This document shows positions 7,714 to 16,832 of a DNA stretch of 64,000 bases, piece by piece. Position 1 is the stretch's first letter, and every line of letters begins with the position of its first letter. A program made the translations under genes and the position numbers. Below the pieces are notes generated by a model, which searched no databases, was not told where the DNA came from, and saw only the letters and a list, made by a program, of their open reading frames with translations. The stretch is from CAZIDL01 sp964537825 (GTDB taxonomy: Bacteria; Bacteroidota; Bacteroidia; Flavobacteriales_D; CAYVSK01): assembly GCA_964537825.1 (NCBI GenBank), contig CAZIDL010000002.1:62001-126000 (forward strand), given 5' to 3'.

Positions 7714-8906
7714 GCAAGAAAAGGTCCTTCATATTACGCACGCTTCTGCTGGCCCTTCTCACTTCCATACCCTTTATAGGCAACAGCCTTCCGGAGGTCA
7801 TGCGCATCGGACTTTTTTTCGGGGAAAAGGTGGAACGGGTGGCGTTCAGCGTAGAGGACGGACGCTACGAGCTCTTTCTGGACCAGCGTTCACTCGGCGT
7901 TCACGAGGGCGGAGAGAGCGTCCGGATCCAGCATTCGAAGCAGGGGCTCCGTATAAAGGGGAAGCAAGATGAATGGAAGAGCGGGCATAAATTGCGGGCT
8001 GAAATGTTGGGGCAGAATGCCTCCTTCAGGTTGAAGAAAAAGCATCCCTACAAAGCGGACCGTCTTTATCCGGGTGAGCTCACTGTCCGTGCAAAGGAAG
8101 GGCGGATCCAATGCATCAATCGCGTGGGCATGTCCGATTACCTTTCAGGGGTTGTGCTCGCTGAAGCTGGCCAGGGGCATCATCCCGAATTCTACAAAGT
8201 GCAGGCCGTCATTTGTCGCACGTATGCCCTCCACAACCTTGAAAAGTTCAGCGATAAAGGGATCCACCTTTGTGATAAAGTCGCATGCCAAGTCTACGAA
8301 GGGATGAACACCGTCGAACCCCGTATCGATTCGGCGATCAAGGCCACTAAAGGCATCGTACTGGTCAACGAGGACATCGAACTGATCACAGCAGCTTATC
8401 ATTCGAATTCAGGAGGAAGAACAGTAGCCTCCGAAGATGCCTGGTCCAAGAATCTTTCCTACCTGCGTCCGGTCACCGATCCCTTCAGCCAGAAAGGAAA
8501 GCATTACAATTGGAAACGGATATTTCCGAAAAAAGAATGGCTGAACTACCTGGAGCGAACCTATTCTTATCCGAGCGATGACCCTTGGTATCAAGAACAT
8601 GCCTGTTCCTATTGTCCTTCGGGGCGAAGGGAGTTCTTTGCTCCGATGGGGGATAGCATTCCGTTAGCATCGATCCGCAAGGACCTGAACCTGAACTCCA
8701 CCTATTTCACGATCAAAGAGCGGAACGATAGTGTCGTGTTCAGGGGAAAAGGTTTCGGTCATGGGGTAGGCCTATCGCAGGAAGGGGCCATGCGGATGGC
8801 CGAACTCGGGGTCCCTTACGATGACATCATTCACTACTACTACCAAGGGATCCACTTGGTGAAGATCGAAGCGCTCGATTTTTTCAGGGACGAGAACGGT
8901 CCTTGA
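7710..8906 (+). CDS. SpoIID/LytB domain-containing protein
   Basis: A 398-residue protein with an N-terminal hydrophobic export signal (residues 8-25). The SpoIID/LytB domain, found in spore peptidoglycan hydrolases and amidase enhancers, covers about 120-390: GMSDYLSGVVLAEAG, AVICRTYAL, CDKVACQVYEG, AAYHSNSGGRTV, and at the end GKGFGHGVGLSQEGAMRMAE. Non-sporulating Bacteroidota carry such proteins, probably for cell-wall remodelling in the periplasm. The start overlaps the lpxB stop (ATGA), so the two are translationally coupled. It converges on parE with only 3 bp between stops. Confidence 0.9.
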   Translation: MSKKRSFILRTLLLALLTSIPFIGNSLPEVMRIGLFFGEKVERVAFSVEDGRYELFLDQRSLGVHEGGESVRIQHSKQGLRIKGKQDEWKSGHKLRAEMLGQNASFRLKKKHPYKADRLYPGELTVRAKEGRIQCINRVGMSDYLSGVVLAEAGQGHHPEFYKVQAVICRTYALHNLEKFSDKGIHLCDKVACQVYEGMNTVEPRIDSAIKATKGIVLVNEDIELITAAYHSNSGGRTVASEDAWSKNLSYLRPVTDPFSQKGKHYNWKRIFPKKEWLNYLERTYSYPSDDPWYQEHACSYCPSGRREFFAPMGDSIPLASIRKDLNLNSTYFTIKERNDSVVFRGKGFGHGVGLSQEGAMRMAELGVPYDDIIHYYYQGIHLVKIEALDFFRDENGP

Positions 8907-8909
8907 CCT

Positions 8910-10802
8910 TCACTTTTTCCCTTTCGCCATCTCCTCGTCCACAAGGTCCTTATCCACGCGGAGATTGTTCACGATGAAGTTCTGTCGATCGGGGGTGTTC
9001 TTCCCCATATAGAAATCCAGGATATCCGGGATCTTGCTGTCCTTGTTCAGGATCACAGGTTCCGTTCGGATCTTGTCGGGAGCGATGAAGGCTTTGAACT
9101 CATCGGGGGATATCTCGCCGAGACCTTTGAAACGCGTGATCTCGGGTTGCCCGCCCAGCTTTTGGATGGCGTCCCGCCGTTCTTCCTCGTTGTAGCAATA
9201 ATAGGTGGCTTTCTTATTCCGTACCCTGTAAAGAGGTGTTTCCAGAATATGAACGTGCTCGCGTTTCACGAGCTCAGGAAAGAACTGGAGGAAGAAAGTG
9301 AGCAGGAGCAACCGGATGTGCATACCGTCTACATCCGCATCAGTGGCCAGGATGATGCGGTTGTAACGGAGATCGTCCAAACTTTCTTCGATATTGAGGG
9401 CAGCCTGGATCAGGTTGAACTCTTCGTTCTCATATACAGCCTTTTTGGTCAGCCCATATGCATTGAGGGGTTTCCCTTTCAGGCTGAAGACGGCCTGGGT
9501 GTTCACATCCCGCGCTTTCGTGATCGACCCAGAGGCTGAATCTCCTTCGGTCAGGAAGATCGTGCTCTCCTTCTTCCGTTCATCATTCTTCTTGTCGTTC
9601 AAATGGATCTTGCAATCCTTGAGTTTCTTGTTGTGGATGCTGGCCTGTTTAGCCCGTTTCTTGGCCAATTTTCGGATCCCGGCCATTTCTTTGCGTTCCT
9701 TCTCGGAGCGCTGGACCTTTTCATGGATGGCATTTGCGGTATCCTGCTCCCGATGGAGGTAATTGTCGAGTTTCTCCTTCAGAAAATCCATGACGAATGC
9801 CCGGATCGATTTGCCTCCGGGTTCGATCTCCGTCGAACCGAGCTTGGTCTTGGTCTGGCTTTCGAAGACGGGATCGACCACTTTAACGGAGACGGCAGCG
9901 GCCAACGAGCGGCGCACATCCGTAGCCTCATAGTTCTTCTGGAAGAAATCCTTGACGACTTTCACCAAGCTTTCCCTGAAAGCCCCCAGATGGGTTCCTC
10001 CCTGGGTGGTGTGCTGACCGTTCACGAAGGAATAATACTCCTCGCTGTACTCTTCGGTATGGGTGAAGGCCACTTCGATGTCCTCATCCTCAAGGTGAAC
10101 GATGGGATAAAGCGGTTCCTGACTGAGGTTCTCTTGAAGTAGATCGAGGAGGCCGTTCTCAGAATAATAGCGCTCCCCATTGAAATGGATGTTGAGCCCC
10201 CGGTTAAGGTAGCAATAGTTCCGCACGAGGCGTTCTACGTGCTCGGAACGATAACGAAGGTCCTTGAAGATCTCCCGGTCGGGGGTGAAGGTGATCTTCG
10301 TTCCGTGCTTCTCATCGCTGGGGAGCTCTTCCGTTTCCTCCAGCAACTCTCCGCGTTCAAAAACAGCTCGCTTCATCTTGCCGTCCCGGAAAGATTCCAC
10401 CTTGAAATAGGAAGAAAGGGCATTCACCGCTTTCGTACCGACCCCGTTCAGACCGACGGATTTCTTAAAGGCTTTGGAATCGTACTTGGCCCCCGTGTTG
10501 ATCTGGGAAACGCAATCGATCAGCTTGCCGAGCGGGATCCCGCGGCCTCTATCCCGGATGATGACCGTATCATCAGCAATGTCGACATCGATACGCTTCC
10601 CGTTCCCCATAACGAACTCATCGATCGCGTTGTCCAAGGTCTCTTTGATGAGGATATAGATCCCGTCATCCCGCGATGACCCATCGCCCGTCTTGCCGAT
10701 GTACATCCCCGGACGCGTCCGGATGTGTTCCTTCCAATCCAGGGAACGGATGTCCGATTCGGTATAAGTGCTCGTATCCGGTACTTCGTTCGCCTCAGCC
10801 AT
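8910..10802 (-). CDS. parE: DNA topoisomerase IV subunit B (ParE)
   Basis: ParE is the ATPase subunit of topoisomerase IV, which decatenates daughter chromosomes. The 630-residue protein has the GHKL ATPase motifs (ETLDNAIDEF, DRGRGIPLGK, VGLNGVGTKAVNAL), QTKTKLGS, and the Toprim motif TEGDSASGS near 416-424, followed by DADVDGMHIRLL and the C-terminal ITRFKGLGE. The RSLDWKEHIRTRPGMYIG opening is closer to ParE than to GyrB of this phylum. No parC follows: the next gene converges from the left. It has no clear promoter box within 50 nt. A 7/8 match, TATTTTTA, lies about 50 nt upstream. Confidence 0.92.
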   Translation of the reverse strand: MAEANEVPDTSTYTESDIRSLDWKEHIRTRPGMYIGKTGDGSSRDDGIYILIKETLDNAIDEFVMGNGKRIDVDIADDTVIIRDRGRGIPLGKLIDCVSQINTGAKYDSKAFKKSVGLNGVGTKAVNALSSYFKVESFRDGKMKRAVFERGELLEETEELPSDEKHGTKITFTPDREIFKDLRYRSEHVERLVRNYCYLNRGLNIHFNGERYYSENGLLDLLQENLSQEPLYPIVHLEDEDIEVAFTHTEEYSEEYYSFVNGQHTTQGGTHLGAFRESLVKVVKDFFQKNYEATDVRRSLAAAVSVKVVDPVFESQTKTKLGSTEIEPGGKSIRAFVMDFLKEKLDNYLHREQDTANAIHEKVQRSEKERKEMAGIRKLAKKRAKQASIHNKKLKDCKIHLNDKKNDERKKESTIFLTEGDSASGSITKARDVNTQAVFSLKGKPLNAYGLTKKAVYENEEFNLIQAALNIEESLDDLRYNRIILATDADVDGMHIRLLLLTFFLQFFPELVKREHVHILETPLYRVRNKKATYYCYNEEERRDAIQKLGGQPEITRFKGLGEISPDEFKAFIAPDKIRTEPVILNKDSKIPDILDFYMGKNTPDRQNFIVNNLRVDKDLVDEEMAKGKK

Positions 10803-10903
10803 ATTGCCTTGATTTCGCTTTCTGCTAAAAGGACCTGCTACCAGCCATATTGTTTAAAAATAGCTCAGTTCGGGGTTTGTAGCGTTGAACTGTTAGGACA
10901 TAT

Positions 10904-10924
10904 TATCCACAGGGATCGTGGATA
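10904..10924. repeat. Inverted repeat containing a DnaA-box-like TTATCCACA
   Basis: TATCCAC at 10904-10910 and GTGGATA at 10918-10924 form a perfect 7-bp inverted repeat with a 7-nt spacer. The left arm with its flanks spells the consensus DnaA box TTATCCACA (10903-10911). It lies in the 154-bp gap between parE and the SpoIIE-type phosphatase gene. Function unknown. Confidence 0.35.
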
Positions 10925-10949
10925 TCTCTACTTCCGCACGATCCTTTTA

Positions 10950-10968
10950 AAGGGGGTCATTCCCCCTT
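10950..10968 (-). terminator. Possible terminator overlapping the SpoIIE-type gene's stop codon
   Basis: On the minus strand AAGGGGG and CCCCCTT form a 7-bp, GC-rich stem around a 5-nt loop that contains the gene's TGA stop. It is followed by a weak T/A stretch (TAAAAGG) and not a real U-tract. It could attenuate transcription into parE, but it is a poor intrinsic terminator. Confidence 0.3.
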
Positions 10969-13239
10969 CACCCCGGCTAAACAGACATCGTCGACCTGCT
11001 CGAGCTGCCCCTTCCACTCATCGAGACGCTTTTCCAATGCGATCCTCTGATCTTTCAAGGGCTGCCCGGACAACTCGAGGAGCAGCCGTTTAAGGGGTTT
11101 GTATTTGAACTTCTTTCCCTTATCCCCTCCGAACTGGTCGGGATAACCATCGCTAAGAAGGTAGAAAAGCTCCCCCGGAGCGAAGGAGCCCGTTCGCAGG
11201 GTGAAATTTCCCTGGTCCTCGCTCTTCCCGATCGGTCGCTTGTCAGGTGGTAATTCGATCAAAACGCTACCCCCTTCCTCAATGATCTTGCAGTTTTCCT
11301 GCAGTTCCTGATCCTGAGCCGCTTTGCTTCCCTCCCGGACCCAATAAAGCGGGTTGTTCGCTCCCGCCCATTGGAACTCCTTCTTCTCGTGATCGATACA
11401 TATCAGGGAGATATCCATTCCATCCTTTGCTCCAGCTCCCAGATCGCGGACAAATCGATCACGAAGCTCATCGAGCACCGTCGCAGGATCGGGATCCTTT
11501 TGTTGCGGGACGATCTCGTTCAAAAAGCTGTTCCCGAGCATGGTCAAAAAACCTCCGGGCACTCCATGCCCCGTACAATCGGCCACAGCGAACCAGACCT
11601 TCCCTCCTTGCACCATGCTCCAGTAAAAATCTCCTGAGACCACATCTTTCGGTCGAAAGAGCACGAAATGCTCCGGCAATTCCGCCGAACGCTCCTCTTC
11701 TTCCTTCAAAAGAGCGTTCTGGATATAGCTCGCGTAATCGATCGAGGCCATGATCTCGGCCTGTTTTTCCTCCACGATGGCTTTTTGCTCTTCGATGGTC
11801 CTTTTTTGGCGTTTTGTAAGACGAAGCCGGTCAAAAAGGAAATAAGCAAAAAGGAGGACCAGAAATAATCCCGTACCAGAGGAATAACTGATGATCCGTT
11901 GGATCCGCTCCTCTTTTTCAGCAAGGGCCAATTCCTTTTGGTGCCTGGCCTCCCGTAAGCGCTGCTTTTCGCGAAAGCGATGCCTTGCCTCGAGCAATGC
12001 GAGCTTTTTCTCCTTTTCCTGGTCCATGACACTGTCCTTGGCGGATAGGTGGATCTTGTGCCATTTCAAGGCCTTTTTATGGTCACCCTCTCTTTCATGA
12101 GCTTTAAAGAGGAGTTCAGACACATCCCTTACTCTTTTGAAGATGGAGAGCGAATCAAAGACCCGATAAGCTTCCTCCAAAACAGAAATGGCCTTTTCAT
12201 CCTTCCCCTTAAGGTGATAACTCCTTCCGATGATCATCTTAGCGCTCCCTTTCCCGTGATAGGAACCGAGCTTTTCGGTCAGTTCGATACTCCTTTGTGC
12301 ATAGGCCATCGCACTGTCCAAAGCGAGCTTCCGAACTTCTGAGGGTTGGAGGTCAAGCTTCAGGTCTTCCTCAGCATACCGCTTGAGCACTTCTTTTTTG
12401 GCACTTGCAAGATCGTTATAGCTAGACCCTATATTGATAAGGGCTGTGCTTAGCATACGCGGATCTTCCGATCCCTTGGCCCACTCCTTCACCTGATCAT
12501 AGCGACGTAGGACTTCCAGGTGCCGTTCTTCTTGGGGGATCCCTTTCTTTTTCAACAAGCTATCAGGCGCATACCGGAGGGTCATTCCCAGGTTGTTCTG
12601 AGCCTTGATCACCCCTTCCTGTTCTTCGAGTTCCCGATAGATCTCAAGGGCCTTTTTGTAGAGATCGTGCGCTTTACCGATCGCGCTCCGCTCGAAATAG
12701 AGCTCACCCATGTTCAGATAACTGCTGCCTATGGCAGAACTGTCCTTTGCTCGCTCTCTCAGGTCGAGGCTTCGCTGGAAATTCTCCAGGGCCTGCGGCA
12801 AGTTCCCCTGTTCCTCCTGGATCAGGGCGATGTTATTCAGGGCACTGGCCAGGCCAATGATCGCTTGCTTCTTCGATGTGTCCGTCCTTTCCCTGAAGAT
12901 CCTCACGGAGCGCTTATAAGCCTTCAGTGCGCTATCGTAACGGCTTTGGTAATAAAAGGTCGCCCCGAGGGTATTGGTAAGGACGGCCATCGACCGGGGA
13001 TCGGAGTGAGCGATCGATGAACCGATCCCTTTCCGACACCATTCGCGAGCGGAATCCGGGGAGCGTCGGAGCCAAGCCCAAGCCAGTTCATTGAGGGCCT
13101 TCAAACGGACTGAGTCCACCCGCTCCGGCTCCTCCCAGACCTTTCGAAGCGAATCCCTTTTCGTGGATGCTTCCCCGCCGAAGGGAAGGATAAGGAATAG
13201 AAAGAGACCGATCAGGTGTGAACAGCGATGGACCAGCAT
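10957..13239 (-). CDS. TPR-repeat membrane protein with SpoIIE-type (PP2C-like) serine phosphatase domain
   Basis: A 760-residue signalling protein. It has a signal peptide (residues 8-25), then about six tetratricopeptide repeats between 60 and 380 (for example NTLGATFYYQSRYDSALKAY and SSYLNMGELYFERS). A coiled coil at 395-440, one membrane helix near 452-468 and a second short coiled coil follow. The SpoIIE phosphatase domain is at about 515-757. Metal-binding motifs are intact: VSGDFYW, VADCTGHGVPGGF, DGMDISL and LSDGYPDQFGG. So the TPRs are periplasmic and the phosphatase cytoplasmic. Related proteins regulate anti-sigma-antagonist switches, but no STAS or kinase partner is adjacent. A 7/8 promoter match lies just upstream. 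Confidence 0.88.
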   Translation of the reverse strand: MLVHRCSHLIGLFLFLILPFGGEASTKRDSLRKVWEEPERVDSVRLKALNELAWAWLRRSPDSAREWCRKGIGSSIAHSDPRSMAVLTNTLGATFYYQSRYDSALKAYKRSVRIFRERTDTSKKQAIIGLASALNNIALIQEEQGNLPQALENFQRSLDLRERAKDSSAIGSSYLNMGELYFERSAIGKAHDLYKKALEIYRELEEQEGVIKAQNNLGMTLRYAPDSLLKKKGIPQEERHLEVLRRYDQVKEWAKGSEDPRMLSTALINIGSSYNDLASAKKEVLKRYAEEDLKLDLQPSEVRKLALDSAMAYAQRSIELTEKLGSYHGKGSAKMIIGRSYHLKGKDEKAISVLEEAYRVFDSLSIFKRVRDVSELLFKAHEREGDHKKALKWHKIHLSAKDSVMDQEKEKKLALLEARHRFREKQRLREARHQKELALAEKEERIQRIISYSSGTGLFLVLLFAYFLFDRLRLTKRQKRTIEEQKAIVEEKQAEIMASIDYASYIQNALLKEEEERSAELPEHFVLFRPKDVVSGDFYWSMVQGGKVWFAVADCTGHGVPGGFLTMLGNSFLNEIVPQQKDPDPATVLDELRDRFVRDLGAGAKDGMDISLICIDHEKKEFQWAGANNPLYWVREGSKAAQDQELQENCKIIEEGGSVLIELPPDKRPIGKSEDQGNFTLRTGSFAPGELFYLLSDGYPDQFGGDKGKKFKYKPLKRLLLELSGQPLKDQRIALEKRLDEWKGQLEQVDDVCLAGVKGE

Positions 13240-13278
13240 CGGCCCGAAGCTAAAAGATAAATCCTGAGATAACGGAGA

Positions 13279-14373
13279 TCAAACATTGAAACGGAAATGG
13301 ATGATGTCCCCATCCTTCACGATGTACGCCTTCCCCTCCATCGACATCTTTCCGGCATCCTTCACCGCTTGTTCCGAACCGTAATGAAGCAGATCCTCGT
13401 ACTTGATGACCTCGGCCTTGATGAAGCCGCGCTGAAAATCGGAGTGGATCACACCGGCAGCTTCAGGTGCTGTACTTCCCTGTTTCACGGTCCAGGCACG
13501 CACTTCCGGCTCACCAGCTGTGAAGAAGGTACAGAGGTCCAATAGCGCGTAGGACTCCCGGATCAGCTTATCGACCCCGGCTTCTTCGAGCCCCAGGTCG
13601 TCCAGGAACTCCTTTCGGTCGTCCGCTTCGAGTTGAGCGATCTCAGCCTCTACCCCTGCTGCTACCGTGATCACCCCGGCCCCTTCGTCCTTAACGGCCT
13701 CCTCCACCGCTTCGACCTTTTCGTTGCCCGTTGCTGCCGACCCCTCTTCCACATTGCAACAATAGAGGACCGGCTTCCGCGTAAGAAGTTGGAGTTCCTT
13801 GAGCATCTTGCTCTCCTCTTCGTTCAGATCAACGGTCCGGGCCGACTTTCCGCTTTCCAGCGTTCCTTTGATCCGATGCAGGAGCTCCACGAGCATCTTG
13901 CTTTCCTTGCTCCCGCTCTTGGCCTCCTTCTCCGCTTTTTGCAAGCGATTCTCGACGGTTTCAAGGTCCTTGAGCTGAAGCTCAACATCGATCACTTCTT
14001 TATCCCGGACCGGGTCCACCGAACCATCCACGTGGGCTACATTATCATTCTCAAAGCAGCGCAGAACATGAACGATCGCATCGGTCTCCCGTATATTGGC
14101 CAGGAACTGGTTGCCCAATCCCTCTCCTTCGCTCGCCCCTTGAACCAGCCCGGCGATATCGACCATTTCGATGGCGGTTGGCACCACTTTTTTCGGCTGG
14201 TAGCGTTCAGCGATCTTATCCAAGCGGGGGTCAGGCACCTCGATCACACCCACGTTCGGCTCGATCGTGCAGAAAGGGAAGTTCTCCGACTTGGCCTGAT
14301 TCTCGGAGAGGCAGTTGAAAAGGGTCGATTTACCGACGTTCGGAAGGCCAACGATGCCGCACTTCAGGGACAT
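13279..14373 (-). CDS. ychF: Redox-regulated ribosome-binding ATPase YchF
   Basis: YchF/OLA1 is a universally conserved Obg-family P-loop protein that binds ribosomes and prefers ATP over GTP. The 364-residue protein has the P-loop GLPNVGKS at 9-16, VPDPRLD, DIAGLVQGASEGEGLGNQFL (G3 region), CNVEE replacing the GTP-specific NKxD motif, and a C-terminal TGS-type domain ending in KDGDIIHFRFNV. All are family hallmarks. The upstream TAATTTCG at about 12-19 nt before the ATG is a 7/8 match to the -7 box. It is divergently arranged to the biotin carboxylase gene. Confidence 0.95.
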   Translation of the reverse strand: MSLKCGIVGLPNVGKSTLFNCLSENQAKSENFPFCTIEPNVGVIEVPDPRLDKIAERYQPKKVVPTAIEMVDIAGLVQGASEGEGLGNQFLANIRETDAIVHVLRCFENDNVAHVDGSVDPVRDKEVIDVELQLKDLETVENRLQKAEKEAKSGSKESKMLVELLHRIKGTLESGKSARTVDLNEEESKMLKELQLLTRKPVLYCCNVEEGSAATGNEKVEAVEEAVKDEGAGVITVAAGVEAEIAQLEADDRKEFLDDLGLEEAGVDKLIRESYALLDLCTFFTAGEPEVRAWTVKQGSTAPEAAGVIHSDFQRGFIKAEVIKYEDLLHYGSEQAVKDAGKMSMEGKAYIVKDGDIIHFRFNV

Positions 14374-14494
14374 AGGAGCTTTTTTGTTGGGGCGCGAAAT
14401 TAGAGCTTCTGCGAGGATCTTGAGCGTTTTCGACCAGCGGCGTTCCGATAAGAAGCTACTTTGCTTCAGACTGGACCTATCCCCTCACCTTTTC

Positions 14495-14502
14495 TATCTT
14501 TC
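14495..14502 (+). promoter_or_regulatory. Likely -7 box TATCTTTC upstream of accC-like gene
   Basis: 7/8 match to TAnnTTTG, 19 nt before the ATG at 14522, at the usual distance for this genome. Confidence 0.4.
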
Positions 14503-14521
14503 AGCTGCAGAAAACCGCCTT

Positions 14522-16030
14522 ATGAAGAAGATCCTGATCGCCAATCGCGGAGAGATCGCCCTCCGCATCATGCGGACTTGCAAGGAAATGAATATAGCCA
14601 CGGTGGCCATCTATTCCGATGCGGACCGCAATGCTCCTTTCGTGCGCTATGCTGACGAGGCTGTTCGCATCGGACCTCCGTCCTCCAATGAATCCTATTT
14701 GCGGGGGGATGCGATCATCGAGGTATCCAAGGAGCTAGGCGTGGACGGGATCCATCCCGGTTACGGCTTTCTCTCAGAGAGCGGGGATTTCTCCCGAAAG
14801 GTGGAAAATGCCGGGATCCGCTTCATAGGACCGAAAGCTGAGTCCATCGAGGTCATGGGGAGCAAACTTGCCTCCAAAGCGGCCGTAAAGGAATACAACA
14901 CCCCGTTGGTCCCCGGTACCGATGAGGCCGTGGAGGACCCTCAAGAGGCCATGCGGATCGCCAAAGAGATCGGTTTTCCGGTCCTGATCAAAGCCTCAGC
15001 CGGAGGTGGCGGAAAAGGGATGCGGATCGTTGAAAAGGAGAAGGACCTAGAGGACCAAATGAGCCGGGCTATCAGCGAGGCAAAGAACTCGTTCGGGGAC
15101 GGTTCGGTCTTCATCGAGCGCTATGTTGGGTCTCCTAAGCACATCGAAGTTCAGGTGCTCGCCGATACGCATGGGAATTATGTTCATCTTTTCGAAAGGG
15201 AATGTTCCATCCAAAGGCGGCATCAGAAGGTCATCGAAGAAGCACCTTCAGGCGTATTGACCCCTGAACTCCGGGAACAGATCGGCCAGACCGCTATCGG
15301 AGTGGCCCGATCCTGCGATTATATAGGGGCGGGAACCGTCGAATTCCTGCTCGATGAGAACAAGAACTTCTTCTTCCTGGAGATGAACACCCGCCTTCAG
15401 GTAGAACATCCGGTCACGGAGATGGTCACAGGAGTGGACCTCGTCCGGGAACAGATCCGGATCGCGCGAGGTGAAGAACTGGGCTTCTCTCAGGATGAGC
15501 TGACCATTACGGGCCATGCGATAGAATCCCGGGTTTATGCGGAAGATCCGGCGAACGACTTCCTCCCCGATATCGGCACCCTTATGACCTACCGTCCTGC
15601 CCAGGGTCCCGGAGTGCGTGTGGATGACGGATTCGAGGAAGGCATGGAGATCCCGATCCACTACGATCCCATGATCGCGAAACTGGTCGTCCACGGCAAG
15701 GACCGTGACCAAGCGATCGAACGGATGGTACGGGCTTCTAAGGACCATCGGATAGCGGGCATCAAGACCACCCTTCCGTTCTGTCGCTATACCGTCCAGC
15801 ACCCGAGTTTCCGGGATGCCTCCTTTGACACCCACTTTGTGAAGGAACATTTTCAGGATCCATCTGTGCTTGAAGAAAAGGGTGAGGCCGAAGGAGAGGT
15901 CGCGGGCATCATGGCCGCCTACCTTCACCAACAGAAGAAAAGATCCCAGGGTAATACGTGGGCACAGAGCGATGATGGAAAAATGGCCGATTGGAAACGT
16001 AGAAGGGCACGGTGGTTGCAGCGCAATTGA
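14522..16030 (+). CDS. accC: Biotin carboxylase subunit of an acyl-CoA carboxylase
   Basis: Carboxylates the biotin of a carrier protein using ATP and bicarbonate, supplying acetyl- or propionyl-CoA carboxylase. The 502-residue protein starts at the ATG at 14522 (KKILIANRGEIALRI). An upstream extension of the frame runs into ychF on the other strand and is not used. ATP-grasp motifs are present: KASAGGGGKGMR, RECSIQRRHQKVIEEAP and EMNTRLQVEHPVTEMVTG (about 288-305). A C-terminal tail of about 50 residues ending in WKRRRARWLQRN is longer than in E. coli AccC. From memory it resembles the second, propionyl-CoA-type biotin carboxylase of Bacteroidota. No biotin carrier or carboxyltransferase gene is adjacent, so substrate specificity is open. 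Confidence 0.88.
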   Translation: MKKILIANRGEIALRIMRTCKEMNIATVAIYSDADRNAPFVRYADEAVRIGPPSSNESYLRGDAIIEVSKELGVDGIHPGYGFLSESGDFSRKVENAGIRFIGPKAESIEVMGSKLASKAAVKEYNTPLVPGTDEAVEDPQEAMRIAKEIGFPVLIKASAGGGGKGMRIVEKEKDLEDQMSRAISEAKNSFGDGSVFIERYVGSPKHIEVQVLADTHGNYVHLFERECSIQRRHQKVIEEAPSGVLTPELREQIGQTAIGVARSCDYIGAGTVEFLLDENKNFFFLEMNTRLQVEHPVTEMVTGVDLVREQIRIARGEELGFSQDELTITGHAIESRVYAEDPANDFLPDIGTLMTYRPAQGPGVRVDDGFEEGMEIPIHYDPMIAKLVVHGKDRDQAIERMVRASKDHRIAGIKTTLPFCRYTVQHPSFRDASFDTHFVKEHFQDPSVLEEKGEAEGEVAGIMAAYLHQQKKRSQGNTWAQSDDGKMADWKRRRARWLQRN

Positions 16031-16080
16031 GCGAACAAAGGGTTTGAACTTTCTTCCCCCTCATTCGTAAAAAAGGAAGC

Positions 16081-16791
16081 ATGCCAAAGCTTTTTCGACA
16101 TAGTTGCATCCTCATTTTAAGTATCCTCGCAGGAGGCTATTCAGGACTTCTTGCACAGTCGGGAAAAGAAGCTGCTGAAGAAAAAGATCATTATCGGAAA
16201 GCCATCTTTTTGCAAGGGGATACCCTCCCCGAATTCCGTACAGGAGCTGTTGTCGTAGGTACGGACAGTGCCCGAATGAACCCTGCCTACAAGGAACGCT
16301 ACAAGGAGCTCAAACCCAAGGTCATCGAAGTCTATCCTTACGCAGAGGTCGCCGGCCTCCTACTCCAGCATTACGAGAAAAAATTGGAAGGGATCGATAT
16401 GGAGGCCAGGGAAAAATTCTATATGAAAAAGGTCGAGGAAGACCTTAAAGCGGAGTTCAAAAGCGAGATAACCGACCTTAGCGTCAGTGAGGGGCGCGTA
16501 CTCGTGAAATTGATAGACCGCGAGACCGGGCACAGTTCTTATGAGATCATCGAAGAGCTTAGGGGCAAATTCCCCGCTGTATTCTGGCAAGGTGTGGCCA
16601 GCGTTTTCGGACACGACCTAAAAGCCCGTTACGACCCCTTGGAGGAGGACCGCATCGTTGAAGATATCATTTTGGACATCAAGCGAGGCGAGCTCAAGGT
16701 CCCGGAGCGTCGTCCGAACAGCGAAAAGGTCCGAAAACTCCTCAAAGACCATCAGGACCGTGGAAGGTGGTGGAAGCTCAAGAACGGGTGA
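16081..16791 (+). CDS. DUF4294 domain-containing exported protein
   Basis: A 236-residue exported protein with a signal peptide (hydrophobic 8-22, cleavage likely after LLAQ). The rest matches the DUF4294 pattern found throughout Bacteroidota: a LPEFRTGAVVV start, PYAEVAGLLLQHYEKKL, VLVKLIDRETGHSSYEIIEELRG and FWQGVASVFGHDLKARYDP near the C-terminus. The function is unknown. The aspartate- and histidine-containing segments suggest a soluble periplasmic domain. It follows the biotin carboxylase by 50 bp on the same strand and may be co-transcribed, though no functional tie is obvious. Confidence 0.8.
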   Translation: MPKLFRHSCILILSILAGGYSGLLAQSGKEAAEEKDHYRKAIFLQGDTLPEFRTGAVVVGTDSARMNPAYKERYKELKPKVIEVYPYAEVAGLLLQHYEKKLEGIDMEAREKFYMKKVEEDLKAEFKSEITDLSVSEGRVLVKLIDRETGHSSYEIIEELRGKFPAVFWQGVASVFGHDLKARYDPLEEDRIVEDIILDIKRGELKVPERRPNSEKVRKLLKDHQDRGRWWKLKNG

Positions 16792-16832
16792 ACGGGATCA
16801 TAGCTGAAATTCTTCTAGAAATAGGGTTCGCT

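Noticed and set aside
10903..10911. Replication origin based on a DnaA box
   Set aside because: Only one consensus box lies here, with one more inside ligA at 33497-33505, about what chance allows. There is no AT-rich unwinding region, no box cluster and no dnaA or similar gene.
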